From assembly GCA_023455425.1 (NCBI GenBank), contig JAEYCM010000001.1, positions 1 through 64,000 of the forward strand: 64,000 bases of DNA, given 5' to 3'. Positions 37,001 through 45,006 of this stretch are shown here, piece by piece. Positions within the stretch are counted from its first letter, which is position 1, and the number at the start of each line of letters is the position of its first letter. A model generated the notes under the pieces. It was not told where the DNA came from. It was given only the letters and a program-made list of their open reading frames with translations, and searched no databases. The translations under genes and the position numbers were made by a program. This DNA comes from Bacillota bacterium (GTDB lineage: Bacteria; Bacillota; Clostridia; Christensenellales; CAG-138).

Positions 37001-37309
37001 TGCTGCCGCTACGCGGAGAGTATTTCCCGCAATAAACTCGAGAATAATCCAGCCCTCTTGATCCCGGCCTTTGGAGGTAATACCGCGTTCAGCATGGATC
37101 AATTGAACAACATTATCGCAATATTGCAGACGCGATAAAGCAAGACATTCCTTATCAAAGAGCGCTTGTTGTAATGCTGAGGACAAATTACGTATTCTTT
37201 TTCGAACATACCAAGTATCAGGATCACTTTCTGAGTAAACAACTTCGACTTTAGAATTGCTATCGCCAAAGTCCTTTAATAACCGGTCCCGCTTCAAGCC
37301 TTCTATCAT
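34061..37309 (-). CDS. mkoA: Mokosh type I MkoA-like Ser/Thr kinase fused to SF1 (COG1112) helicase
   Basis: 1082 residues. N-terminal protein kinase (about 15-260): Lys37 in YVRKRI, Glu54, catalytic HRDINPSN (132-139), DFG (151-153), and an APEVQ activation segment, all intact; the Gly loop is weak. A middle domain (about 270-560) is unassigned. C-terminal SF1 helicase: Walker A GPPGTGKT (590-597), DEAA near 798, YRMHP, DGFQGNQRD, and NVAFSRAK near 1045, the AAA_11/AAA_12 pattern of COG1112. A helicase carrying an added STK domain next to a PLD-type partner defines type I Mokosh. Much more AT-rich than flanking phage genes, consistent with horizontal transfer. Confidence 0.88.
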   Translation of the reverse strand: MIEGLKRDRLLKDFGDSNSKVEVVYSESDPDTWYVRKRIRNLSSALQQALFDKECLALSRLQYCDNVVQLIHAERGITSKGRDQEGWIILEFIAGNTLRVAAAEYKKWGDLYNLARQLIMSFSVIHSEGIIHRDINPSNIMITAGKVKIIDFGICKVLGEATKATTYRFATNFYAAPEVQYHSESASERSDIYSLGATLYYLFTKQDPPAPDAISHAIEIAGGIDANFKDILIKMTASDPAERYSDMFSVNEAMALLYDRYLKSDDFYRIVVPKSILSQLKIKALVQKSKSDNDLLREDLVENFNQTYASISEEDKNIFYIFDGRHYSFECQYDKDLCNFYVINLREPPDYMRAWHSQTYLEVNGTFTFSYSNNFVIQQNNTFNLMNRIHDFHRNNRSVKNIDRAFESKYGFWRNYIDNIIEQVKCEAPRFRYTSFSILGNRIHFQLAEDSIFVEGLLSNGDVVITEISNSKKQPRAVRLGFFESYNVADRVIVVQRNGSRNTPPKHGTIIKDYESELSQFKKQRQALDSFIRQETFNSGNLKAIFTGLSTPTIFGNSKVNRFFDGRLDVTQKEAVQKALSAKDVFLIQGPPGTGKTNVIVEIIRQMLKLNRMVEINYRKILVVAQAHSAVDKLLEDLDEFLCRVPTIRIGDIQNLSEIAKEKYGLDSLKAKWLAQSIQNAESKRNEILQSLGISQNDFASYMQAIECLNTITSSTTDLDNARAIIDGFLNSYQLDSDSQVLNQLRISDGWIKQITEKEDIVDYFVKNATIIIGTCTGFLGGNIRTLFENTAFECVIIDEAAKATLPELMLSIIRSKKVILVGDHDQLPPVYDNRGLRTDTTKKVTIEQLKDGGFKQLHDLLPETSRQRLTTQYRMHPCIGTMISRIFYESTIQNGVSAKERSLDIDFLCNKAIVWVSTSSLEYNERKEDVCFIDGKRTFNNPLEVSIILQYLMKLDVAIGDRSYSVGIIASYRGQVELLKRDIASISLKNIIPEIDTVDGFQGNQRDIILYSPVRSSENSNIGFLSERPRLNVAFSRAKSLLIIVGDLVCLEKAQKADFGKVINYIREHEDECSIIEYRKD

Positions 37310-37454
37310 TTCAATCTCCGTTATTCAGCAGCGTAGATGTTGTAACTATATATTTAGCATACTACAAAAAAGCATATATTTCCATACTAATAGACTTTTT
37401 ACTGCACGTATGCCGATTTTTACCACAGAGCTACTTTATGAAAGAACGCTTATC

Positions 37455-37745
37455 GATGCGTTAAGATAGTCTTCTTGGTCAAGGACGGCATACACGTTTG
37501 CCTCTACACATTTTTGCATGAGGCTCACCACCACGTCCTGCTCGCTTTGAAGCTTGGCGTGATCTCTGTCGATGTAGACGGTATCGGTCAGGGTATCAAT
37601 GATATCCGCGTGGGCCTGTAGGATTTCGTCCTTATTGGAAATCAGGCTATTGAAAGCATTCACAAACGTCTGCTAGATTGCCGCTTCGTGCAGGTGCAGC
37701 GTTTTGCAGGCCATCCCGTTTTGTATTATGATTGCACTCCTTACG
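37455..37745 (-). pseudogene. remnant of a serine recombinase 2 C-terminal region
   Basis: The minus strand encodes NAFNSLISNKDEILQAHADI and LDQEDYL, nearly identical to the same stretch in the recombinases at 24340-25929 and 45007-46626, but upstream it carries a TAG in place of a Gln codon and a frameshift around NHNTK, and both ends are missing. It lies just upstream of the Mokosh operon, marking a past insertion or recombination at this recombinase. Confidence 0.85.
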
Positions 37746-37837
37746 TTCTGCAGAAAAACTACTCCGCAAGATGAGGGATGGATCTTCTCCCGTAAGGTCA
37801 GTGGAATTGAAACTTTGTGCCAAGTCCATAATGAGAA

Positions 37838-37880
37838 AATACAACCTGCCTAATCGGCAATTAGGCAGGTTGTATTATTT
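37838..37880. terminator. perfect 16-bp-stem bidirectional terminator
   Basis: AATACAACCTGCCTAA and TTAGGCAGGTTGTATT pair perfectly around a 7-base loop, with ATTTTA on one side and AAAATG/CATTTT on the other. Terminates the Xre gene (minus). Confidence 0.8.
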
Positions 37881-37904
37881 TACCTTGTGCTGGCATAAAC
37901 CGCA

Positions 37905-38267
37905 TCATTCCTCGCCGCAGTTGTCTGGGAACAGGAGCTTACTTTCGCATAAGGCAGAGCGTGTCGCGAACATAACTTTGAGCAGAACATTCCGCTCATA
38001 TGGGCTGCATTCCGCAAGTAAAGCGGAAATGTCATTAATATAAGGTGCCAGATTATTTTGCTTATATCCAGTTAACAATCGGTCTGTCGGTACATCAAGT
38101 ACATCGGCAATTTTAACGAGCGCATCAAGGCTAAGACCTTTTTTCCCATTCTCGATCGCCCCAACGTGAAATGCAGACAGTTCGGCTGCTTCAGCCAGTT
38201 CCAGTTGCGACATGCGCTTCCGCACACGGCATTCCTGAATTCGTCTCCCTACGATTGCAAGGTTCAT
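37905..38267 (-). CDS. Xre-family (cro/cI-type) repressor
   Basis: 120 residues from the ATG preceded by GGAGG with 8-base spacing; a further upstream Met would add ten residues. N-terminal HTH_3 domain: IQECRVRKRMSQLELAEAAELSAFHVGAIENGKKGLS and LVKIADVLDVPTDRLL. A short C-terminal tail without a peptidase or sensor domain. Divergent from the recombinase-ParB operon with a 32-bp palindrome between them, hence its likely repressor. Confidence 0.88.
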   Translation of the reverse strand: MNLAIVGRRIQECRVRKRMSQLELAEAAELSAFHVGAIENGKKGLSLDALVKIADVLDVPTDRLLTGYKQNNLAPYINDISALLAECSPYERNVLLKVMFATRSALCESKLLFPDNCGEE

Positions 38268-38412
38268 GGATATTGCCTCCCAATATGTATTTTGCAATGC
38301 ATGAGCATGCCTATGAATACATTGGAAGAAAACTCTTTATATGGCAATAGAAGGCTGGTGCTGCCATTCTGTCTAAAGGCGTCAAAAAATATAGAAAAAT
38401 ACCTAAAACCTG

Positions 38413-38444
38413 GCCTGCCGGGCAGGGTACCCTGCCTGCCAGGC
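38413..38444. promoter_or_regulatory. 32-bp near-perfect palindrome, candidate operator or attachment site
   Basis: The two 16-base arms match at 14 of 16 positions and meet at GCAGGGT|ACCCTGC. It lies 64 bases before the recombinase start and 146 bases from the Xre start. Such symmetry fits binding of an Xre dimer pair or a serine recombinase att site. Confidence 0.65.
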
Positions 38445-38507
38445 AGTTCCCATCTATGATATTTCGATATACAATCATCTACATTGAACACAACGCAGGA
38501 GCAATAT

Positions 38508-40412
38508 ATGAGTGGTACAGATCGGCATAACGATGAAAAATCCAAAATACAGCAGCGCTACCGTGGAATCTCGCCAGAACAGCTCGAAATAATTCCCGCC
38601 ATCCATGAAGCAAGTTTCTACGAAGACCAAAGCGAAAAGCGCGTGGCCGTATACGTTCGCGTATCAACAGACGACCCTCGGCAGACATCCTCTTTTGAGT
38701 TGCAGCGGAATCACTATGAAGATGTGGTACAGCGGCACGTGGGGTGGCATCTTGTCAATATCTATGCCGATGAAGGAATATCCGGCACTTCGCTCAAACA
38801 TCGCGATGCTTTTATGAAAATGATTCAGGACTGCGAGAATGGGAAAATCGACCTGATCGTCGTGAAAAGCGTTTCCCGGTTTGCCCGAAATGTATATGAC
38901 TGTATCGGATACGTGCGAAAGCTGGCGGCATTGCCCCGCCCGATAGGCGTATTTTTTGAGAGCGAACAACTCTATACGCTAAATAAGGATAGCGAAATGA
39001 GCCTGTCGTTTATTGCGACTCTAGCTCAGGAGGAATCTCACGCGAAAAGTAATTCCATGAACCTTTCATATGAAATGCGGTTCAGGCGTGGCATTTTTTT
39101 GACGCCGGAGCTGTTAGGGTATGATGTAAACGAAGAAGGCAATCTGGTGATCAATGAGGAAGAGGCGTTGACCGTACGTCTAGTTTTCTTCATGTACCTG
39201 TATGGATATACCTGCCAGCAGATTGCTGAAACGCTGATGCGTCTTGGTCGCCTGACAAAGCGAGGTAATCGCACCTGGAGCGCAAGCACAGTGCTGGGCA
39301 TATTGCAGAATGAGCGACATTGCGGAGATGTGCTTTCCCGCAAGACATGGACACCCAATTATCTTGACCACAAGACGAAGAAAAATATGGGGAACCGAAA
39401 CCAATACAGAGCGAGGAATCATCATCAACCTATCATTTCACGAGACGATTATATCGCGACGCAGAAGCTTATTGCCAACGCCAAATATGGCTATAAGGGA
39501 GTGCTCCCTACCCTGCGCGTCATTGATGAAGGCGCTTTGCGCGGGTTTGTTATTGTAAATATGCGTTGGGGTGGCTTTACGCGAGAAGATTACTTCGAAG
39601 CGGCTTATAGCGTTATGCCCGAAAACAATGCGGATGAGCAAGCTTTCGAGGAGCAGAAGGAGGCACCCGAACTGATGCCGGGCGATGGGGAATTTGACCT
39701 GCGCGGATACGAGTTGGTGCGCAATCAGTTTATGGGCACATTCCAGGAAGCATTCATGATGATAAGTAAGGACGAAGTTCACTTCTCAACGTCCTGCTTT
39801 CGGAAATTCGAACGCACTATATATGTTGAACTTCTGCTCAACCCAATTGAAAAACTTCTTGTTGTCCGTCCAACAGCCAAAGATAATCGCAACGCTGTAC
39901 AATGGACGAAAATCAACGGCGACAGATATGTACCGCGGGATATTCACGGGGCAGGTTTTCTGAGTATCCTATATGACATCCTCGGATGGAATAGATCCAA
40001 TAGATATCGGACTCACGGTGTGAAGCAGCAGAATGAATCCGGCTCGATACTAATGTTTGATCTGAAGGATACGGAATACATTATTCCAATTTCAGGAGCA
40101 GAACCAGCTGCGGAGGTGGATACGGCTACGCTTCTTGCGAACGGTATGGAACCGCTGACGGCACATTCTAAGAAGAGCGTAATCGCATTTCCGGCATCTT
40201 GGATTGAAAGCTTCGGATGCGGCTATTATGAGGGTAAAAAGGCGAGTGAAATCGCAGATGTTGCCGCGGATGAAGCCTGCGACGTTCAGCACCCAGGGCG
40301 CCCGTTCAATCGGGACGGCGAAGAACTCCAGCCAACAAGCGGCGACGAGTTATCCTCCCACATAGCGATAATTATGGATACCATGAAGCAGGAGGAACCC
40401 GCCGATGCATGA
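38508..40412 (+). CDS. large serine recombinase with extra C-terminal domain
   Basis: 634 residues from the ATG behind CAGGAGC. Resolvase core with Ser53 in AVYVRVSTDD, KSVSRFARN, then the Recombinase domain (about 190-300, LLGYDVNEEGNLVINEEEA) but no clear zinc ribbon. Instead residues ~375-530 form another domain (FDLRGYELVRNQF, VELLLNPIEKLLVVRP, DILGWNRSNRYRTHG) that recurs as two separate proteins encoded directly downstream. First gene of a five-gene overlapping operon ending in two ParB-like genes. Different in type from the paired recombinases at either side. Confidence 0.9.
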   Translation: MSGTDRHNDEKSKIQQRYRGISPEQLEIIPAIHEASFYEDQSEKRVAVYVRVSTDDPRQTSSFELQRNHYEDVVQRHVGWHLVNIYADEGISGTSLKHRDAFMKMIQDCENGKIDLIVVKSVSRFARNVYDCIGYVRKLAALPRPIGVFFESEQLYTLNKDSEMSLSFIATLAQEESHAKSNSMNLSYEMRFRRGIFLTPELLGYDVNEEGNLVINEEEALTVRLVFFMYLYGYTCQQIAETLMRLGRLTKRGNRTWSASTVLGILQNERHCGDVLSRKTWTPNYLDHKTKKNMGNRNQYRARNHHQPIISRDDYIATQKLIANAKYGYKGVLPTLRVIDEGALRGFVIVNMRWGGFTREDYFEAAYSVMPENNADEQAFEEQKEAPELMPGDGEFDLRGYELVRNQFMGTFQEAFMMISKDEVHFSTSCFRKFERTIYVELLLNPIEKLLVVRPTAKDNRNAVQWTKINGDRYVPRDIHGAGFLSILYDILGWNRSNRYRTHGVKQQNESGSILMFDLKDTEYIIPISGAEPAAEVDTATLLANGMEPLTAHSKKSVIAFPASWIESFGCGYYEGKKASEIADVAADEACDVQHPGRPFNRDGEELQPTSGDELSSHIAIIMDTMKQEEPADA

Positions 40413-41124
40413 CGATTTAAACGCTGTTGTCCGCCCGGCAATCGATACATCCGCAGGCCAGCCACGACCAGTATATGAGCAAATCATCGAATTGGATGAT
40501 TCTTTCAGCTTTTCAGGATATCAGGTGGTTCGCAGTGAATTCTTTTCTCATCTGTACGAGCCTTCCGTAACATTTAACGACTTTAAATTTTATGTCAATA
40601 AAACCTGCATTAACCGGCTTCCTGATACCAGATTCGTCCAGGTTCTTGTCAATCCAGCAGAAAAAAAGCTCGTTATTCGCCCGTCGCACGAAGGCGAGAA
40701 GGGTGCATTTCTCTGGTACTCAACCGGTAAACGCGGGAAAAGCACACGCCAAGTTACCTGCCGTGTGTTCTATGCAATGGTTATGCAGATGATGGGGTGG
40801 AGTCCGGATTATCGGTATAAGCTGTTAGGAAAACTGGTCTCCAGCAAAAACGAGTTTCTGTTTGTTTTTGATCTGAACGCGCCCATCATTTATCAACGAG
40901 TACAATACGATCCTGAGACAGGCAAACCTGCTAAGCAGAAGACAAATATGCCGACATATCCACAGGAGTGGGAAGGCAGGTTCGGGTTATCTCTGGAAGA
41001 AAACCAAAAGTCCCTGCAAATTAATATTTTTAATGGATATGCGGTATATGGCATCACTGAGAAGAAGCCGGGTAGCATACCAGCATATCATCCGGCTGCC
41101 GACGAAAGGAAGCGCGAATTATGA
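40405..41124 (+). CDS. stand-alone homologue of the recombinase C-terminal domain (larger)
   Basis: 239 residues; no known function recognised. FSGYQVVRSEFFSHLYEPSVTF, VLVNPAEKKLVIRP and MMGWSPDYRYKLLGK align with the recombinase C-terminal segment, so the same fold is supplied in trans. Overlaps the recombinase gene by eight bases behind a GGAGG site, and the next gene by four. Possibly an accessory factor that assembles with the recombinase, comparable in idea to a directionality factor; this is inference. Confidence 0.7.
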   Translation: MHDDLNAVVRPAIDTSAGQPRPVYEQIIELDDSFSFSGYQVVRSEFFSHLYEPSVTFNDFKFYVNKTCINRLPDTRFVQVLVNPAEKKLVIRPSHEGEKGAFLWYSTGKRGKSTRQVTCRVFYAMVMQMMGWSPDYRYKLLGKLVSSKNEFLFVFDLNAPIIYQRVQYDPETGKPAKQKTNMPTYPQEWEGRFGLSLEENQKSLQINIFNGYAVYGITEKKPGSIPAYHPAADERKREL

Positions 41125-41513
41125 AAGCGGATCATGCACAGCGCCCATTGGTGCTTCTCGACTTAAGAAAGCCACGGATTCGTATTCACAAAAATGTTCT
41201 ACATGCCTTGGGTAATCCTGAATATGTTTTGCTGCTTGTGAACCCTGTGGAAAGGCTATTTGCCATCACGGTCGGCGACCGTTCTGATCATCGCGCTCAT
41301 CATATCTCTTGGAGCGCTGCGGCGCACAAGAAGTCCTTCGAGATATATAGCTCATCCTTTATGGATGCGCTCAGGCTATGCAGCGATTGGGATGAAAACC
41401 AGGCCTATCGCATTTACGGCAAAGTCATTGAGGAGCGTGGGGTGATTCAGTTCAGAGTTGACGATGCCTTTAAATATGGGAACGCTAGCGAAAGCAAGGA
41501 GGACATCCAGTGA
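41121..41513 (+). CDS. stand-alone homologue of the recombinase C-terminal domain (smaller)
   Basis: 130 residues; unrecognised family. LRKPRIRIHKNVLHALGNPEYVLLLVNPVERLFAI and DENQAYRIYGKVIEERGVIQF repeat the pattern of the two preceding proteins in minimal form. Start overlaps the previous stop (ATGA). Third member of a series of progressively shorter related proteins in one operon. Confidence 0.68.
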   Translation: MKADHAQRPLVLLDLRKPRIRIHKNVLHALGNPEYVLLLVNPVERLFAITVGDRSDHRAHHISWSAAAHKKSFEIYSSSFMDALRLCSDWDENQAYRIYGKVIEERGVIQFRVDDAFKYGNASESKEDIQ

Positions 41514-42454
41514 TCGCACCGATTGCAGGACTTCATATTGATGTGGAGTTTCAACGCCTGATACCGCCATTGACGGATGAAGAGTATAAAGCACTTGAAC
41601 AGAATCTGATTCGAGACGGTTGCCGGGACCCCATTTGCGTATGGGAAAATACCATTTTGGATGGCCATAACAGATATGAGATCTGCAATCGTCGCGGCAT
41701 CCGGTATTCAACGATTGAGATTCAGCTACCTAACCGCGACGCCGCCATCGCGTGGATATGCGCGACACAAATCGGTAGGCGCAACATCACCGAGGAAATG
41801 CGCAAGTATCTGATCGGTAAACGTTATGAAGCCGAGAAGAGGTTGGATTTACCAAACAAAAATGGAGCTAATCAATATACAAAAAAGACCACGTCTGTAT
41901 TATGCACACAACCTCCTGTTAAGATTCATAGGCATAAAACCGCTGTTCGGATTGGGAAAGACTATAATATCTGTCCATCGTCTATCCAGCAATATGGTAA
42001 CTACGCTGCTGCGATGGACAGGATTGCCAGCAGTGAAAAAGAGTTGGCTTTACGCATGTTGTCAGGTGAAGTGAAGGTATCTGCGGCAGGCACTTTGCAG
42101 ATGGCGAAAATGCCGATCTCTGTATTTCAGGCGACATGTAATGAATTAAGCGATCGTGGTATAGCCGGTTTGCAGCTTTCAGAATCGCGTGAGATTATCT
42201 CGCAGCATGCAATGAAACCGCCGAAAAAGCCGAAGCCGAGCGTAAAGGATATGCCAACTTACGACCCAGATGTGGAAGTCTCCAGCTTGGCGTTGACGAT
42301 ACCCTCATGGAGGAGTTCAATTGACAGAGTCCATAATCATGAAAACCTAAAGGACATTTCATCTATTGCGCGGGATCAACTGACGAACGAGCTTCACAGG
42401 CTTGCGAAAACGATCGATGATTTGCTTTTAGCTATAAAGGAGAAAAGGAAATGA
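41510..42454 (+). CDS. ParB-like nuclease-domain DNA-binding protein
   Basis: 314 residues from a GTG behind AAGGAGG, overlapping the prior stop. N-terminal ParB/Srx-like domain (about 1-100): LTDEEYKALEQNLIRDGCRDPICVW, LDGHNRYEICNRRGI, then RNITEEMRKYLIGKRYEAEK. A helical KorB-like middle region and a tail follow. ParB-fold domains bind CTP and load on DNA, or act as nucleases in accessory elements. Coupled to the recombinase, it may mark or bridge the element's DNA; no ParA gene is present. Confidence 0.8.
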   Translation: MIAPIAGLHIDVEFQRLIPPLTDEEYKALEQNLIRDGCRDPICVWENTILDGHNRYEICNRRGIRYSTIEIQLPNRDAAIAWICATQIGRRNITEEMRKYLIGKRYEAEKRLDLPNKNGANQYTKKTTSVLCTQPPVKIHRHKTAVRIGKDYNICPSSIQQYGNYAAAMDRIASSEKELALRMLSGEVKVSAAGTLQMAKMPISVFQATCNELSDRGIAGLQLSESREIISQHAMKPPKKPKPSVKDMPTYDPDVEVSSLALTIPSWRSSIDRVHNHENLKDISSIARDQLTNELHRLAKTIDDLLLAIKEKRK

Positions 42455-43365
42455 ACAATACGCCCAATATCGAGGATGTTCGGCAATTCGTACCCCAGGT
42501 TACCTTTGAGCAGATCCCTATAAAGAACCTTGTTTCTAATCAGGGGTATCAGCGCAATTTGTCGATCGGGCATGTGCATCGGGTGGCGTCGAACTTTGAC
42601 TTATATCAGGTTAATCCGGTGAAGGTTAGCCGACGAGATGGAATCAATTATGTTTTCAATGGACAGCATACCATAGAAACTATAGCATTGGTTTCGGGTT
42701 CGCGTGATACGCCAGTATGGTGCATGGTCTATAGTGACATGAATTATGAATACGAAGCGGATATATTTGCAAACCAGACAAAGTATACAAAACCATTGAC
42801 GCCTTATGAGATATTTCTTGCGAATATTGAGGCCGATAACGATAAGCAGATTATTATAAAAGGCTTGGTTGAATCTTATGGCCTTTTTATCGCATCGAGC
42901 AATGTCCAGAACGGGGTTTGCGCTATCGCCGCATTGGAATATGTGTATGATAAATATGGGTATCATGTGTTGGAACGGACATTGCGCCTATGCACTGGAA
43001 CATGGGAGGGGGACGCTTTATCCCTTACCGCAAATATGATCAAGGGCTTGGCTCGGATAGTCGTGGCCTTTGGCGACGATCTGAAGGATGAGCAGTTTGT
43101 CGATAAGGTAGGGCGCTATTCCGCCAGAGAGGTTCTTCGGATGGCGAAAGAACGCCGCGTCGGCTCAATAGGTTATGCGGAAGCCATGCTTATGATTTAT
43201 AATCAGCGCATGAAGTATGTATTGAAAATAGAGCGGCTATATATAAGACCCAGCGAAGAAATACTGCCAGAGTTGTTCACGAAAGAAGCGGATGCGCAAG
43301 CAAAGACAAATGTAGATCAGATTTCCGCATATCCACTCTTACTTGATGAAAGCGGTACGGTTTGA
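42451..43365 (+). CDS. second ParB-fold protein (DUF6551-like)
   Basis: 304 residues. N-terminal ParB-like segment: FEQIPIKNLVSNQGYQRNLSIGHVHRVASNF and VFNGQHTIETIALV, followed by a conserved domain with EADIFANQTKYTKPLTPYEIF as in DUF6551 proteins of clostridial mobile elements. ATGA overlap with the preceding ParB-like gene. Distinct from that protein beyond the N-domain. Last gene of the recombinase operon. Confidence 0.75.
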   Translation: MNNTPNIEDVRQFVPQVTFEQIPIKNLVSNQGYQRNLSIGHVHRVASNFDLYQVNPVKVSRRDGINYVFNGQHTIETIALVSGSRDTPVWCMVYSDMNYEYEADIFANQTKYTKPLTPYEIFLANIEADNDKQIIIKGLVESYGLFIASSNVQNGVCAIAALEYVYDKYGYHVLERTLRLCTGTWEGDALSLTANMIKGLARIVVAFGDDLKDEQFVDKVGRYSAREVLRMAKERRVGSIGYAEAMLMIYNQRMKYVLKIERLYIRPSEEILPELFTKEADAQAKTNVDQISAYPLLLDESGTV

Positions 43366-43416
43366 TAATCGGTCAGCGAGCAAAGTGGCTATCAATACAC
43401 ATAAATCGAATAAAAA

Positions 43417-43449
43417 TGAGGTTGCGCCCAAAATTCGGGCGCAACCTCA
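43417..43449. terminator. 13-bp hairpin terminator
   Basis: TGAGGTTGCGCCC pairs perfectly with GGGCGCAACCTCA around a 7-base loop. The T-run (TTTTTA) is on the minus strand, so it best serves the leftward YcxB-like gene and recombinase remnant, though the stem may also halt the rightward operon. Confidence 0.7.
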
Positions 43450-43469
43450 AACCGATATATTCTTAGAAA

Positions 43470-43706
43470 TCATTCTATCGTCCATTCTACCTCGCGCCCA
43501 TCTCGCAGTATAAATATGACTTCTCTTGCTGATCTTACAATCGTTCTTTCGACGACCGTGTTCCAAAGATCCTCGTCAAATCGAGTAATCAATTCGTTGT
43601 TTTCGGCAAGTCGATGCATCACCAGCACCATTTTCTCTCGCCGTGTAGCGCACTCCTGCTTCTGCGCGGCAATCTGGGCAAGTCGACGCTCAAAGAAGAG
43701 AGACTG
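43470..43706 (-). pseudogene. remnant of a serine recombinase C-terminus
   Basis: About 78 codons on the minus strand ending in a normal stop: RFDEDLWNTVVERTIVRSAR and VIFILRDGREVEW match the tail of the paired recombinases (FDEDLWNITMETATV...ITFTFKNGTQI). Catalytic and central domains are missing. It abuts the stop codon of the YcxB-like gene, so the insertion of that gene or a deletion joined the two. Confidence 0.8.
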
Positions 43707-44759
43707 CTAAATCTTTTGATAATCTGGAGGCGGCAATTCCCGATCAGCCATATCGTCATCAATTTTTATGGTCTGCGCCCACTTCTCAAAAAGAGGCATA
43801 TATTTGTTGGCATCTTCTGTAAGGCAGTAGAACTCGGTATACCAGAAGTCTCCGTCCGATTTAATTACGTAGTCATAATTGTAATACTCGTTTCCCTCGT
43901 ATGTGTCCGTATATGCCGTCCATGCACAGGTATCGGAGACGGCCGTCACGACGCTGTCAATTCCGTAGGATTCGTTTGTATGCTGCAAATAAGCCGCGGC
44001 TGTATCGTATGCGAGACCGTAACTTCTCAGGTCCTCTCTTGTTTCATAGAAGCAATAAACAGTTACATCAGGGGTTTCCCATCCGCCGTCGTCGTATTCG
44101 CCAAAGGCCCTTGTGAGCTTTATGGAATAATCGTCGTATGTAAAAGTTTTCGGAATGATGTTCTCGACCGCCGCCCCCAAAAAGCCGACTGCAATTGAGG
44201 CCAGAAGTACGGCTGCCGTAATGAGCGCAGTCTTCCGCTTCTTCTTTTTCAGATCTGTCTGTCCCTCGCCGACTGCGCGTGCCCGGATGAACCGGCCGAA
44301 TTCATCCGCTGTTGTTCCCTCAAAGCCCTGCTTTTCCAGCAAGAAACCGATACGCGTGGACAGCATCAGGAAAAATAAATTTTTGGTTTCAAACACCTTG
44401 GCAACCTGCGGGTAAGCAACCGTGACATCGGAGCCTCCTTGCATATAGTGAACAACAAGATGGTCCTCATAAAAGCTGATGACCGTTTCAGCTTCGCCGT
44501 GGTAAAGCTGCTGCAGTTGCTGATATCTGTTTGTAGCCGAATACCGCACTGCCCATAATGAAAACAGTGGATAACAAATACAGAACAGAATACCGAACAG
44601 GCAATACATATAATTATCTATCAGCAGTCCGCAAAGGAAAATCAGAACCCCAATACAAATAAAGAGTATTGTCTGAAATTTGCGTGAAGAAGTGCCCTTG
44701 CCAGCCTCAATGAGATTTTGTTTTGTATATGTACATTTGTTGGTAAACAGCAGTTCCAT
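43707..44759 (-). CDS. YcxB-like membrane protein
   Basis: 350 residues from the ATG behind AAGGAG. Two hydrophobic helices near residues 28-65 and a YcxB-type soluble segment (ETVISFYEDHLVVHYMQGGSDVTVAYPQVAKVFETKNLFFLML), another membrane helix (about 178-198), and a C-terminal ~150-residue extracytoplasmic domain with many Tyr/Asp and paired Cys, not recognised. Resembles in part the small YcxB protein inside the prophage at 56779-57318. Function of the family is unknown. It sits between two recombinase sequences, typical of cargo. Confidence 0.72.
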   Translation of the reverse strand: MELLFTNKCTYTKQNLIEAGKGTSSRKFQTILFICIGVLIFLCGLLIDNYMYCLFGILFCICYPLFSLWAVRYSATNRYQQLQQLYHGEAETVISFYEDHLVVHYMQGGSDVTVAYPQVAKVFETKNLFFLMLSTRIGFLLEKQGFEGTTADEFGRFIRARAVGEGQTDLKKKKRKTALITAAVLLASIAVGFLGAAVENIIPKTFTYDDYSIKLTRAFGEYDDGGWETPDVTVYCFYETREDLRSYGLAYDTAAAYLQHTNESYGIDSVVTAVSDTCAWTAYTDTYEGNEYYNYDYVIKSDGDFWYTEFYCLTEDANKYMPLFEKWAQTIKIDDDMADRELPPPDYQKI

Positions 44760-44897
44760 ATTTTCTCCTTGAGCGAAAGCTGAATATTGCAACCGGAGTA
44801 TACCATTAGACGGAACCCGGTACAACGATTAAATTATGGGAACATGGAAAGACATCCTCTCCTATGTAATGCTCTCGTCGCAACCGATATCTTTAAA

Positions 44898-44940
44898 CAA
44901 AAGAGGCTTCCGAAGTCAACATAATGATCCTCGAAAGCCT
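44898..44940 (-). terminator. terminator of the right recombinase operon
   Basis: On the minus strand AGGCTTTCGAGG pairs with CTTCGGAAGCCT (10 of 12), followed by CTTTTGTTTAAAG, about 70 bases after the recombinase stop. Confidence 0.65.
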
Positions 44941-45006
44941 TTGATTTCGTGCCTTTTTGTCCATAGACACAACAAGAGCAAACCCTGACGGACTGGCCCC
45001 ACTGTA

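Noticed and set aside
44826..45006. Attachment-site core shared with 25930-26063
   Set aside because: Comparing the DNA after both recombinase 2 stops by eye shows no shared stretch long enough to call an att site.
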